From Blautia glucerasea (GTDB lineage: Bacteria; Bacillota; Clostridia; Lachnospirales; Lachnospiraceae), in the NCBI RefSeq assembly GCF_020537505.1, contig NZ_JAJBMO010000003.1:1-64000 (forward strand): DNA of 64,000 nt, given 5' to 3'. This document shows, one piece after another, positions 55,114 through 63,621 of the stretch. The notes below the pieces were generated by a model. That model was not told the DNA's origin. It did not search any database and saw only the letters and a list, made by a program, of their open reading frames with translations. The position numbers and the translations under genes were made by a program. Numbering within the stretch: the stretch's first letter is position 1; each line of letters starts with the position of its first letter.

Positions 55114-55785
55114 ATGCCATTTACAATTGATGACTTAAATTATGATAAAGACAGTAAAGAGAGAATGCCATGGGAGCATTATCTTGAGCTGTATGCAAAA
55201 GCTGATCCAAAGGAGATCGCATCCAGACTTTCCATCCCATATGAAGAAGAGTCGAAGGAATTTACTTTGACTTTTCTGGGTTCCGAATATAAGGTTACAT
55301 ACCCGGATTTCCAGGTAAAACATGTGGCAGATGAGAAAAACTGCTATCCTCTTGAGGATATGATCTATGCGAAGATCCTTACCATCCGTTTTCTGCTGAA
55401 CGGTTCCGCCTCTGTGGGAACCGGAAAGTTTAAAACTTACCGGGAGATGCCATGGGGAGAGGTTTACCTGCGGCAGTTTGACGGACGGTGTATCAAAAGG
55501 CTTGCATTTACCTATGGAAACAGGCTGGATGATTTCCGACTGGTGATGGATCATATGAAATGTACTCCTATAAAGTTTGGAGACGTTGCATATGAGCTGT
55601 CCATCTATCCGGGATATCAGATCCAGATGATCCTGTGGGAAGGGGACGATGAATTCCCGCCGTCTTCCCAGATCCTGTTTTCCGACAATTTCCCGGTATC
55701 CTTTGCTGCGGAAGATATGGCGGTTATGGGAGATGTGATCATTGGCTCTTTGAAGGCTTTTCTGAAAGCTGCGAAAGAGCAGTAA
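55114..55785 (+). CDS. DUF3786 protein of unknown function
   Basis: A 223-residue soluble protein without signal peptide, membrane segment or conserved metal motif. It fits the DUF3786 family of anaerobes: residues RMPWEHYLELYAKADP near the start, TFLGSEYKVTYPDF, then ILTIRFLLNGSA and a C-terminal segment ILWEGDDEFPPSSQILF. Only two cysteines are present. Its place directly behind the corrinoid activator suggests an accessory role in the acetyl-CoA pathway. No strong ribosome binding site precedes the ATG, so translation may be coupled. Confidence 0.75.
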   Translation: MPFTIDDLNYDKDSKERMPWEHYLELYAKADPKEIASRLSIPYEEESKEFTLTFLGSEYKVTYPDFQVKHVADEKNCYPLEDMIYAKILTIRFLLNGSASVGTGKFKTYREMPWGEVYLRQFDGRCIKRLAFTYGNRLDDFRLVMDHMKCTPIKFGDVAYELSIYPGYQIQMILWEGDDEFPPSSQILFSDNFPVSFAAEDMAVMGDVIIGSLKAFLKAAKEQ

Positions 55786-55804
55786 AACATTTATTTTAGA
55801 TTAA

Positions 55805-55901
55805 AGCGGACTGGAGTGCGGGTGCTTGAACCTGCACCAGGATCCGTTTTGATAAATCCAAATTAAGCGGAGGCGTCCGGCTATTATAGTAGCAGGGACG
55901 T
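55805..55901 (+). terminator. Terminator-like stem and second hairpin before fhs
   Basis: An imperfect stem 55806-55847, followed by TTTT, would act as a terminator or attenuator. A second hairpin, GCGTCC (55873-55878) with GGACGT (55896-55901), ends just before the fhs ribosome binding site. Confidence 0.5.
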
Positions 55902-55920
55902 AAAAAGGAGGTAAGTTACA

Positions 55921-57606
55921 ATGGGATACAAGAGTGACATTGAAATCGCACAGGAATGTGAAATGCTACCGATTACCCAGATTGCAGAGAAAGCTGGTAT
56001 TGATGACAAATACCTGGAGCAGTATGGAAAGTATAAGGCAAAAATCGACTACAATCTCTTAAAAGAGAGCGACAAGAAAGACGGAAAACTGATCCTTGTA
56101 ACAGCAATCAACCCGACCCCGGCTGGTGAGGGAAAAACAACTACAACTGTAGGACTTGCTGATGGAATGCAGAGACTTGGAAAGAGCGCAATGGTTGCAC
56201 TTCGTGAGCCATCTCTTGGACCGGTATTCGGTGTTAAGGGCGGCGCTGCAGGCGGCGGATATGCACAGGTTGTTCCAATGGAAGATATCAACCTTCATTT
56301 CACAGGTGATTTCCATGCAATCGGAGCTGCAAACAACCTTCTTGCAGCAATGATCGACAACCATATTTTCCAGGGCAATGCTCTGAACATTGACCCACGT
56401 AAGATCACATGGAAGAGATGCGTGGACATGAACGACCGTCAGCTTCGTAACGTGATCGATGGTCTTGGCGGAAGAACAAACGGTATGCCTCGTGAAGATG
56501 GCTATGACATCACAGTTGCTTCCGAGATCATGGCAGTTCTCTGTCTTGCAAGTGACATCACAGATCTGAAGAACAGACTTTCCAAGATGATCATTGGTTA
56601 TACATATGGCAAAGTATCTGAGCAGAAACCGGTAACAGCTGGTGATCTTCACGCAGAAGGTGCTATGACAGCTCTGTTAAAAGACGCTCTGAAACCAAAC
56701 CTGGTTCAGACTCTGGAGCATGTACCTGCAATCGTTCACGGCGGACCATTTGCAAACATCGCTCACGGATGTAACTCTGTAACAGCTACCAAGATGGCTA
56801 TGAAGCTGGCTGATTATGCCATCACAGAGGCTGGATTCGGTGCTGACCTTGGTGCAGAGAAATTCCTTGACATCAAATGCCGTATGGCAGGTCTTCATCC
56901 AAATGCTGTTGTGATCGTTGCTACTGTACGTGCCCTTAAATACAACGGCGGTGTTGCAAAAGCAGACCTTAACAACGAGAACCTTGAGGCTCTTGAGAAA
57001 GGTATCCCGAACCTTTTAAGACATGTAAACACGATCAAAAATGTTTACAAACTTCCATGTGTTGTTGCAATCAACGCATTCCCGACCGATACCAAGGCAG
57101 AGCTTGACCTTGTTGAAGCAAAATGTAAAGAGCTTGGTGTTAACGTTGCACTTTCCGAAGTATGGGCAAAAGGCGGCGAGGGCGGCCTGAAGCTTGCTGA
57201 GGAAGTAATCCGTCTCTGCGAAGAGCCAAATGACTTCTCTTATTCCTATGAGCTTGACGGTTCTATCGAGGATAAGCTGAACCAGATCGTTCAGAAAGTA
57301 TACGGCGGAAAGAAAGTTGTTCTCACAGCAAACGCTCAGAAACAGGCAAAACAGTTAGAAGCTCTTGGTTTTGGAAACTGCCCGATCTGTGTTGCAAAGA
57401 CTCAGTACAGCTTAACAGATGACCAGACAAAACTTGGTGCACCGACAGATTTTGAGATCACAGTTCGTAACCTGAAGGTTTCCGCAGGTGCTGGATTTGT
57501 TGTTGCACTGACTGGTGAGATCATGACCATGCCAGGTCTTCCGAAAGTTCCGGCAGCTGAGAGAATCGACGTTGACGAGACTGGTAAGATCACAGGTCTG
57601 TTCTAA
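55921..57606 (+). CDS. fhs: Formate-tetrahydrofolate ligase
   Basis: ATP-dependent activation of formate to 10-formyl-THF, first folate step of the methyl branch. The 561-residue protein has the P-loop [38 protein letters not shown], the [15 protein letters not shown] segment and [28 protein letters not shown] precedes the ATG. Followed by fchA and folD. Confidence 0.97.
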   Translation: MGYKSDIEIAQECEMLPITQIAEKAGIDDKYLEQYGKYKAKIDYNLLKESDKKDGKLILVTAINPTPAGEGKTTTTVGLADGMQRLGKSAMVALREPSLGPVFGVKGGAAGGGYAQVVPMEDINLHFTGDFHAIGAANNLLAAMIDNHIFQGNALNIDPRKITWKRCVDMNDRQLRNVIDGLGGRTNGMPREDGYDITVASEIMAVLCLASDITDLKNRLSKMIIGYTYGKVSEQKPVTAGDLHAEGAMTALLKDALKPNLVQTLEHVPAIVHGGPFANIAHGCNSVTATKMAMKLADYAITEAGFGADLGAEKFLDIKCRMAGLHPNAVVIVATVRALKYNGGVAKADLNNENLEALEKGIPNLLRHVNTIKNVYKLPCVVAINAFPTDTKAELDLVEAKCKELGVNVALSEVWAKGGEGGLKLAEEVIRLCEEPNDFSYSYELDGSIEDKLNQIVQKVYGGKKVVLTANAQKQAKQLEALGFGNCPICVAKTQYSLTDDQTKLGAPTDFEITVRNLKVSAGAGFVVALTGEIMTMPGLPKVPAAERIDVDETGKITGLF

Positions 57607-57625
57607 TCAAAGAAAAAAGAAACAT

Positions 57626-57649
57626 CAGGCGGATATACCTGTCCGCCTG
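57626..57649 (+). promoter_or_regulatory. Intercistronic hairpin fhs-fchA
   Basis: CAGGCGGA and TCCGCCTG form a perfect 8-bp stem; no T run. Confidence 0.45.
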
Positions 57650-57707
57650 GCGTTATAAAAAGGTCATGGCTTACATGATGATTAAGAACAATAAGGAGAC
57701 AATGAAA

Positions 57708-58337
57708 ATGGGATTTTCAACAAGTACATGTACAGAATTTGTAGAAGTTCTTGCTTCTAAAGCCCCGGTTCCAGGCGGCGGCGGAGCATCTGCACTGGTA
57801 GGTGCTGTAGGAACTGCACTTGGAAATATGGTAGGAAGCCTTACTGTTGGCAAGAAGAAATATGCTGATGTTGAGGATGAAATGTGGGAACTGAAAGGCA
57901 AATGCGACCAGCTTCAGAAAGATTTCCTTCGCCTGATCGAGCGCGATGCAGAAGTTTTTGAGCCTCTTTCCAAAGCATACGGTATGCCGAAAGAGACAGA
58001 GGAAGAGAAAGCTGAGAAAGCAAGAGTTATGGCAATCGTATTAAAGGATGCCTGCTCTGTTCCAATGGAGATTATGGAGAAGTGCTGTGAGGCACTTGAT
58101 CTGATCAAGGAATTTGCTGCAAAAGGCTCCAAGCTTGCCATCAGCGATGCTGGTGTAGCTGCAACCTTCTGCAAAGCCGCCTTAAAGGGCGCCAGCCTGA
58201 ATGTTTATATCAACACCAAATCCATGGCTGACAGAGAATATGCAGAAGAGCTGAATGCAAAGGCAGATGCAATGCTTGAAAAATACTGTAAGCTTGCAGA
58301 TGAGACATTTGACAGCGTACTTGCAAGACTGAAATAA
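57708..58337 (+). CDS. fchA: Methenyl-THF cyclohydrolase / cyclodeaminase family
   Basis: Converts 10-formyl-THF to methenyl-THF. The 209-residue all-helical protein belongs to the formiminotransferase-cyclodeaminase C-terminal family, seen in EFVEVLASKAPVPGGGGASALVGAVG and the AISDAGVAATFCKAALKGASLNVYIN segment. In acetogens this stand-alone form supplies cyclohydrolase activity. The start at 57708 sits 9 nt from AAGGAG; ATG 57702 is too close and 57666 is upstream of the site. Confidence 0.9.
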   Translation: MGFSTSTCTEFVEVLASKAPVPGGGGASALVGAVGTALGNMVGSLTVGKKKYADVEDEMWELKGKCDQLQKDFLRLIERDAEVFEPLSKAYGMPKETEEEKAEKARVMAIVLKDACSVPMEIMEKCCEALDLIKEFAAKGSKLAISDAGVAATFCKAALKGASLNVYINTKSMADREYAEELNAKADAMLEKYCKLADETFDSVLARLK

Positions 58338-58344
58338 AAAGGAT

Positions 58345-58374
58345 ATGATTGTCAAAAGGTCTTTTGACAATCAT
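58345..58374 (+). promoter_or_regulatory. Intercistronic hairpin fchA-folD
   Basis: Perfect 14-bp inverted repeat with a 2-base centre, no T run beyond TTGATA. Confidence 0.5.
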
Positions 58375-58417
58375 TTGATACCCTGGATTTATCATAAAAT
58401 AAGGAGATTACTTAAAA

Positions 58418-59272
58418 ATGGCAAAACAGTTATTAGGTAAAGAAGTAACTGCTGCATTAAATGAGCGTATCAAAGGCAATGTAGCAGCACTTCAGGAAAA
58501 AGGCGTAAATCCAACACTTTGCATCATCCGTGTAGGAGAGAATCCAAGTGATATTTCCTATGAAAAAGGAGCAACAAAGCGCTGCGAGACATTAGGCGTT
58601 GCATGCGAGAAAATCCTTCTTCCAGAGGATGTAGCTCAGGATGAGCTTCTTGCAGTTATCGATAAAGTAAGCAAAGACGACCACATCCATGGCGTTCTTC
58701 TGTTCCGTCCGCTTCCGAAGCACTTAGATCAGGCTGTGATCGAGAATGCACTTGCTCCGGAGAAGGATGTTGACTGTATGACAGATCTTTCCATGTCTGG
58801 TGTTTTCACAGGCAAGAAGATCGGTTTCCCACCATGTACACCACAGGCCTGCATGGAGATCCTGGATCATTACGGAATCGACTGCACAGGCAAGAAAGCA
58901 GTTGTAATCGGAAGAAGCCTTGTTGTTGGTAAACCGGCAGCCATGATGCTTGTTAAGAAAAACGCAACTGTAACCATCTGCCACACAAGAACTGTAGACA
59001 TGCCGTCTGTAGCACGTGAGGCTGATATCATCATCGTAGCAGCAGGACGCGCAGGCGTTGTTGGTGCAGAGTATGTAAAAGAGGGACAGGTTGTCATTGA
59101 TGTAGGAATCAATGTAAACGCAGAAGGCAAACTTTGCGGAGATGTTGATTACGCAGCAGTAGAGCCGGTCGTAGACGCCATCACACCAGTTCCTGGCGGA
59201 GTTGGAAGCGTAACTACTTCTGTTCTTGTCGGACATGTTGTAGAGGCTGCCATGCGTAAGGTAAATGCATAA
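58418..59272 (+). CDS. folD: Methylene-THF dehydrogenase FolD, probably without cyclohydrolase activity
   Basis: A 284-residue NAD(P)-dependent dehydrogenase of the FolD family. RVGENPSDISYEKG, PLPKHLDQ, GRSLVVGKPAAMML and TPVPGGVGSVTTSVL are diagnostic. In the usual bifunctional enzyme a Lys four residues after the conserved Tyr catalyses cyclohydrolysis. Here Tyr48 is followed by E-K-G-A, placing Ala52 at that position, while the later Lys54 and Cys56 are kept. fchA, immediately upstream, can supply the missing reaction. Confidence 0.93.
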   Translation: MAKQLLGKEVTAALNERIKGNVAALQEKGVNPTLCIIRVGENPSDISYEKGATKRCETLGVACEKILLPEDVAQDELLAVIDKVSKDDHIHGVLLFRPLPKHLDQAVIENALAPEKDVDCMTDLSMSGVFTGKKIGFPPCTPQACMEILDHYGIDCTGKKAVVIGRSLVVGKPAAMMLVKKNATVTICHTRTVDMPSVAREADIIIVAAGRAGVVGAEYVKEGQVVIDVGINVNAEGKLCGDVDYAAVEPVVDAITPVPGGVGSVTTSVLVGHVVEAAMRKVNA

Positions 59273-59339
59273 TTATTGATCAGATTATAATGATATAAGG
59301 ATGTAATCAGATACATCCAGTGTCCAAGCGGAAAAAAGG

Positions 59340-59370
59340 CTCTCCAGAGTGAAATCTGGGGAGTTTTTTT
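59340..59370 (+). terminator. Terminator after folD
   Basis: CTCTCCAGA/TCTGGGGAG stem (59340-59348 with 59355-59363) and seven T. A further palindrome AGATTTC-GT-GAAATCT lies at 59378-59393. Confidence 0.85.
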
Positions 59371-59434
59371 GTGGCTCAGATTTCGTGAAATCTCCCATTA
59401 TATGGCAAAATTTTGTTTTGCTATTACAAAAAAT

Positions 59435-59463
59435 TTGCTTTTCTCAGTAAGATATTGTACTAT
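59435..59463 (+). promoter_or_regulatory. Promoter of MOSC-moaA
   Basis: TTGCTT (59435-59440) and TACTAT (59458-59463) with a 17-bp spacer, 32 bp before the start codon. Confidence 0.6.
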
Positions 59464-59494
59464 AGAAAGTACAGATAAATGGAGGTAACACATT

Positions 59495-59923
59495 ATGGGA
59501 AAAGTGATGGCAGTAAACATCAGTGAGAAGCGAGGGACTCAGAAGGTCAATATCCACACTGTAAAACTGATCGAGAATTACGGACTGGAGAATGATGCCC
59601 ATGCAGGGAACTGGCATCGCCAGGTCAGCCTTCTGTCCTATGAAAAAATAGAAGAATTTAAAGCCAAAGGAGCACCTGTAAAGGATGGTGCTTTCGGGGA
59701 AAATCTGATCGTACAGGGGTTTGATTTTAAAACACTTCCGATAGGAACCCGCCTGAAGTGCAACGATGTGATCCTGGAGATCACCCAAATCGGGAAACAG
59801 TGTCATAATGGCTGTGAAATATTCCAGATCATGGGAGACTGCATTATGCCCCGGGAGGGCGTTTTTGCAAAAGTGATCCATGGCGGCGTGATCTCTGAGG
59901 GAGATGAGATGGTTTATGCTTGA
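59495..59923 (+). CDS. MOSC domain protein
   Basis: A 142-residue single MOSC domain, the fold that binds molybdopterin or transfers sulfur in molybdenum cofactor sulfurases. Typical features: NISEKRGTQK, GLENDAHAGNWHRQVSLLS, GAFGENLIV and CHNGCEIFQ with the conserved Cys. It overlaps moaA by 8 bp, so a molybdenum/tungsten cofactor role is likely. Specific partner enzyme unknown. Confidence 0.88.
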   Translation: MGKVMAVNISEKRGTQKVNIHTVKLIENYGLENDAHAGNWHRQVSLLSYEKIEEFKAKGAPVKDGAFGENLIVQGFDFKTLPIGTRLKCNDVILEITQIGKQCHNGCEIFQIMGDCIMPREGVFAKVIHGGVISEGDEMVYA

Positions 59924-60890
59924 CAGATACGGAAGGAATATTAATTACCTGCGGATATCCCTTACAGACAGATGTAATCTCCGGTGCGTGTACTGCATGC
60001 CGGAAGAAGGAATCCATCAAATTCCAAGAACGGAAATACTGGATACAGATGAGATCGTGAGAGTCTGCCGCGCAGCCAGTGAACTGGGGATTTCCAAGAT
60101 CAAATTGACTGGAGGCGAGCCCCTTGTCCGCAAGATCTGTATTCCATTGGTAAAAGAGTTGAAAGCCCTTCCTGGAATCAGTGAAGTAACGCTGACTACT
60201 AATGGAATCCTGCTGGCAGAGCAGCTCCCGGAGCTGATGAAGGCTGGGTTGGACGCTGTAAATATCAGTCTGGATACCCTTGCAGCAGAGACGTTTGAGC
60301 GGATAACAAGAAGAAGTGCTCTGCCCCAGGTATTGCAGGGCCTGGAAAAAGCACTTTCCTATCCATCTCTGAAGGTGAAAGTAAATTGTGTTCCCACATT
60401 TCAGCCGGAAGCGGATCTTATACAGATCGCAGGGCTTGCCAGGGAGAATCTCCTGCATGTTCGTTTCATTGAAATGATGCCAATTGGTCTCGGAAAGGAG
60501 TTTACAGCCAGGGGAGAAGAACAGATAAAGGCTGTTCTGGAAAGAGCGTACGGATCAATGACACCTACAGGGGAAAGACTTGGAAATGGCCCCTGTCATT
60601 ATTATACCCTGGAAAACTTCCAGGGCAGGATCGGTTTTATCAGTGCATTGTCCCATAAATTTTGCGACAGCTGCAACCGGGTACGTCTTACTTCTACCGG
60701 TTTCCTAAAAGGCTGTCTGCAGTTTGAGAACGGAGCAGATCTGAAAGCTCTGATTCGCGGCGGCTGTTCAGATGAGACTTTAAAAGCAGCAATAGAAAAA
60801 GTAATCTATGAGAAACCAGCAGGCCATAATTTTCAGGAAAAGAAAAAAGGAAACGAAGAATCCCATATCATGGCACAGATAGGCGGGTGA
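59916..60890 (+). CDS. moaA: GTP 3',8-cyclase MoaA
   Basis: Radical SAM enzyme of the first molybdopterin step. The 324-residue protein has the N-terminal cluster CNLRCVYC and TGGEPLVRK, and the C-terminal substrate cluster in KFCDSCNRVRLTSTGFLKGC. It ends with the conserved double Gly. I place the start at 59916, inside the end of the MOSC gene; ATG 59904 gives four extra residues. Suggests the organism makes Mo/W cofactor, perhaps for a formate dehydrogenase outside the window. A terminator follows at 60994. Confidence 0.94.
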   Translation: MLDRYGRNINYLRISLTDRCNLRCVYCMPEEGIHQIPRTEILDTDEIVRVCRAASELGISKIKLTGGEPLVRKICIPLVKELKALPGISEVTLTTNGILLAEQLPELMKAGLDAVNISLDTLAAETFERITRRSALPQVLQGLEKALSYPSLKVKVNCVPTFQPEADLIQIAGLARENLLHVRFIEMMPIGLGKEFTARGEEQIKAVLERAYGSMTPTGERLGNGPCHYYTLENFQGRIGFISALSHKFCDSCNRVRLTSTGFLKGCLQFENGADLKALIRGGCSDETLKAAIEKVIYEKPAGHNFQEKKKGNEESHIMAQIGG

Positions 60891-60993
60891 ATATGCTGCG
60901 AAAGCAGGGATGGGATAGGACAGAGCAGTTTCTGAAAGGACGGGCAGGCGGTTCTTAGCGTATATAAAACGAAAAAAGATGACAGATAAGGAA

Positions 60994-61047
60994 AGTCGGA
61001 GAGTGCAGCTGTATCATATGTGCAGCCTGCGCAATCTGGCCTTTTTT
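60994..61047 (+). terminator. Terminator after moaA
   Basis: Bases from 60995 pair with those up to 61040 in a stem with two mismatches and one bulge, then six T. Confidence 0.75.
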
Positions 61048-61121
61048 GTATGTTTTCATATATTTTGACATACAAAATTGTGCAAAAATAATTGTTAATT
61101 AATAAACTTATACGGAATTAC

Positions 61122-61150
61122 TTGCCAAAATGAACAAAAAATTATATAAT
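61122..61150 (+). promoter_or_regulatory. Promoter of the hydrogenase genes
   Basis: TTGCCA (61122-61127) and TATAAT (61145-61150) with a 17-bp spacer. A second TTGACA at 61065-61070 lacks a good -10. Confidence 0.65.
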
Positions 61151-61259
61151 TTCATTACAAAAAATAGTCATGTTTGTTAAAAAATACGCAAAGCGAGCAG
61201 CCCTGGAGGACGGGGACAAAAGACCTGTAGGCAGCTGGCAAGTAAGGAGGTTAACAAAA

Positions 61260-61739
61260 ATGGTAGATCAGTCATATTACAAGAAAGCAGATGAGATTAT
61301 CGATCATTATGAGCGGTGTGCGGCATCTTTAATCCCCATCATGCAGGATATCCAGGCAGAATATCGGTACCTGCCTGCAGAGCTTCTGACCTACGTAGCC
61401 GAGAAGATCGGCGTTACTGAAGCGAAAGCCTTCAGTGTTGCAACCTTTTATGAGAACTTTTCCTTTGAGCCTAAGGGAAAATACATAATCAAAGTATGCG
61501 ACGGTACGGCCTGTCATGTAAGAAAGTCTATTCCGGTTAAGGAAGCCTTCATGAAAGAGCTTGGACTGAGCAATAAGAAACATACCACAGATGATATGAT
61601 GTTTACGGTAGAGACCGTGTCCTGTCTTGGAGCCTGCGGACTTGCTCCCACCTGTATGGTCAATGAAGAAGTGCATGCCAAGATGACACCAGAGAAGGTA
61701 GTAGAGCTGATTAACAGATTGAGAGGTGAGAATGGATGA
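61260..61739 (+). CDS. hydC: [FeFe] hydrogenase subunit HydC (NuoE-like)
   Basis: A 159-residue thioredoxin-fold 2Fe-2S protein of the NuoE family. The four cluster Cys are in CDGTACHVRKS and SCLGACGLAP. The start at 61260 follows AAGGAGG; earlier in-frame ATGs lack a site. It overlaps hydB by 4 bp. In this gene order it is the small subunit of a HydABC-type hydrogenase that couples H2 to NAD and ferredoxin. Confidence 0.9.
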   Translation: MVDQSYYKKADEIIDHYERCAASLIPIMQDIQAEYRYLPAELLTYVAEKIGVTEAKAFSVATFYENFSFEPKGKYIIKVCDGTACHVRKSIPVKEAFMKELGLSNKKHTTDDMMFTVETVSCLGACGLAPTCMVNEEVHAKMTPEKVVELINRLRGENG

Positions 61740-63607
61740 GAATTAACAGTAAAGAAGATCTGCAAAGCAAAAGAGCTGAGATTGAACAGAATATCCAGAG
61801 CTTCACATGCCGCGTTCTCGTCTGTTCCGGTACTGGATGTATGGCTTCCGGTGCACAGAAGATCTATGATGAGATGGTAAGACTCTGTGAAGGTATTGAC
61901 GGTGTGGAGATCGAAATGCAGAAGGATATCCCACACGTAGGCGTGATCAAGACTGGCTGCCAGGGACTTTGCGAGTTAGGCCCTCTTGTAAGAATTGAGC
62001 CATATGGATATCAGTATGTACATGTTCAGGAAGAAGACTGTCTGGAGATCGTAGAGCGTACCGTACGTCTGGGACAGCCTGTAGACCGTCTGTTTTACCG
62101 TCATGGGGATGAAGTCTGTCCGAAGCCTGAGGACATCCCGTTCCTCAGCCGTCAGACCCGTATTGTTCTTGAGAACTGCGGTAAGATCGACGCAGAGTCC
62201 ATTGACGAATATATTGCAGCAGGCGGTTTTTCTGCCCTTGCGAAAGCAGTCACAGAGATGACACCCCAGGATGTCATTGACGAAGTTACGAAATCCGGTC
62301 TTCGCGGACGTGGAGGCGCTGGTTTCCCGGCGGGTAAGAAATGGTCACAGGTAGCAAGACAGGCTGAAAAGACACGCTATGTAGTATGTAACGGTGATGA
62401 GGGTGATCCGGGAGCATTTATGGATGGCTCCGTTATGGAAGGTGATCCTTATAAGATGATCGAAGGTATGATCATTGCCGCCTATGCTGTTGGAGCTGAG
62501 AACGGATATATTTATGTACGTGCAGAATATCCTCTTTCCGTAGCAAGACTTCGCCTTGCCATTTCCCAGGCTGAGAAATATGGTCTTCTGGGAGAGAATA
62601 TCCTTGGCAGCGGCGTGAATTTCCATCTTCATATTAACCGCGGTGCAGGAGCTTTCGTATGTGGTGAAGGTTCTGCCCTTACCTCCTCTATTGAAGGAAA
62701 CAGAGGTATGCCTCGTGTTAAACCGCCTCGTACCGTTGAGAAAGGTCTGTGGGGCAAACCAACAGTATTAAATAACGTAGAGACTTACGCAAATGTTCCG
62801 AAGATTATTGCCCAGGGCGCTGAATGGTTCCGTACCATCGGAACAGAGGGAAGCCCGGGAACCAAGACCTTCTCCCTGACAGGTGCCATTGAGAATACTG
62901 GTCTTATTGAAGTTCCAATGGGAACCACACTTCGTGAGATCATTTATGATATCGGCGGCGGCCTGAAGAGCGGTGCTGCATTTAAGGGCGTTCAGATCGG
63001 CGGACCATCCGGCGGATGTCTGATCGAAGAACAACTGGATGCACCTCTTGATTTTGACTCCGTGAAGAAGCTGGATGCTATCATGGGTTCCGGTGGCCTT
63101 GTTGTTATGGACGAGAATACCTGTATGGTAGAGGTTGCCCGTTTCTTTATGAGCTTTACCCAGCGCGAGAGCTGCGGTAAATGTGTACCTTGCCGTGAGG
63201 GTACCAAGCGTATGCTGGAGATCCTTGAGAAGATCGTTGCTGGCAAGGGCGAGATGTCTGACCTTGATGAACTGGAAGAGCTTGCAAAGATGGTTCAGAG
63301 CATGGCTCTTTGCGGACTTGGAAAGAGTGCACCACTTCCGGTTCTCAGTACTATGAAGCGTTTCCGTGAGGAATACGAGGAGCATATCCGTGACAAGAAG
63401 TGTCGTGCAAAGGTTTGTACGGCTCTCCGCCAGTTCCACATCAATCCGGAATTCTGTATTGGCTGTGGAAAATGTGCCAAGAACTGTCCTGCCGGGGCAA
63501 TTTCCGGTAAGATCAAATCACCTTATCATATTAACAATGATGCATGTATCAAGTGCGGTACCTGTAAGGATAACTGTAACTTTGATGCAATATATGTGGA
63601 AATGTAG
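61736..63607 (+). CDS. hydB: [FeFe] hydrogenase subunit HydB (NuoF-like)
   Basis: A 623-residue flavoprotein with four parts. An N-terminal thioredoxin-like 2Fe-2S region comes first (CSGTGCMASG, then TGCQGLCELGP). The NuoF FMN/NAD domain follows (GLRGRGGAGFPAGKKW, CNGDEGDPGAFMD). Next is a 4Fe-4S motif ESCGKCVPCREG. Two C-terminal 4Fe-4S ferredoxin motifs (CIGCGKCAKNCPAG and CIKCGTCKDNC) end the protein. This layout is that of electron-bifurcating hydrogenases, where HydB binds NAD and the bifurcating flavin. Confidence 0.93.
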   Translation: MRINSKEDLQSKRAEIEQNIQSFTCRVLVCSGTGCMASGAQKIYDEMVRLCEGIDGVEIEMQKDIPHVGVIKTGCQGLCELGPLVRIEPYGYQYVHVQEEDCLEIVERTVRLGQPVDRLFYRHGDEVCPKPEDIPFLSRQTRIVLENCGKIDAESIDEYIAAGGFSALAKAVTEMTPQDVIDEVTKSGLRGRGGAGFPAGKKWSQVARQAEKTRYVVCNGDEGDPGAFMDGSVMEGDPYKMIEGMIIAAYAVGAENGYIYVRAEYPLSVARLRLAISQAEKYGLLGENILGSGVNFHLHINRGAGAFVCGEGSALTSSIEGNRGMPRVKPPRTVEKGLWGKPTVLNNVETYANVPKIIAQGAEWFRTIGTEGSPGTKTFSLTGAIENTGLIEVPMGTTLREIIYDIGGGLKSGAAFKGVQIGGPSGGCLIEEQLDAPLDFDSVKKLDAIMGSGGLVVMDENTCMVEVARFFMSFTQRESCGKCVPCREGTKRMLEILEKIVAGKGEMSDLDELEELAKMVQSMALCGLGKSAPLPVLSTMKRFREEYEEHIRDKKCRAKVCTALRQFHINPEFCIGCGKCAKNCPAGAISGKIKSPYHINNDACIKCGTCKDNCNFDAIYVEM

Positions 63608-63621
63608 AGGGAGGACAGATT

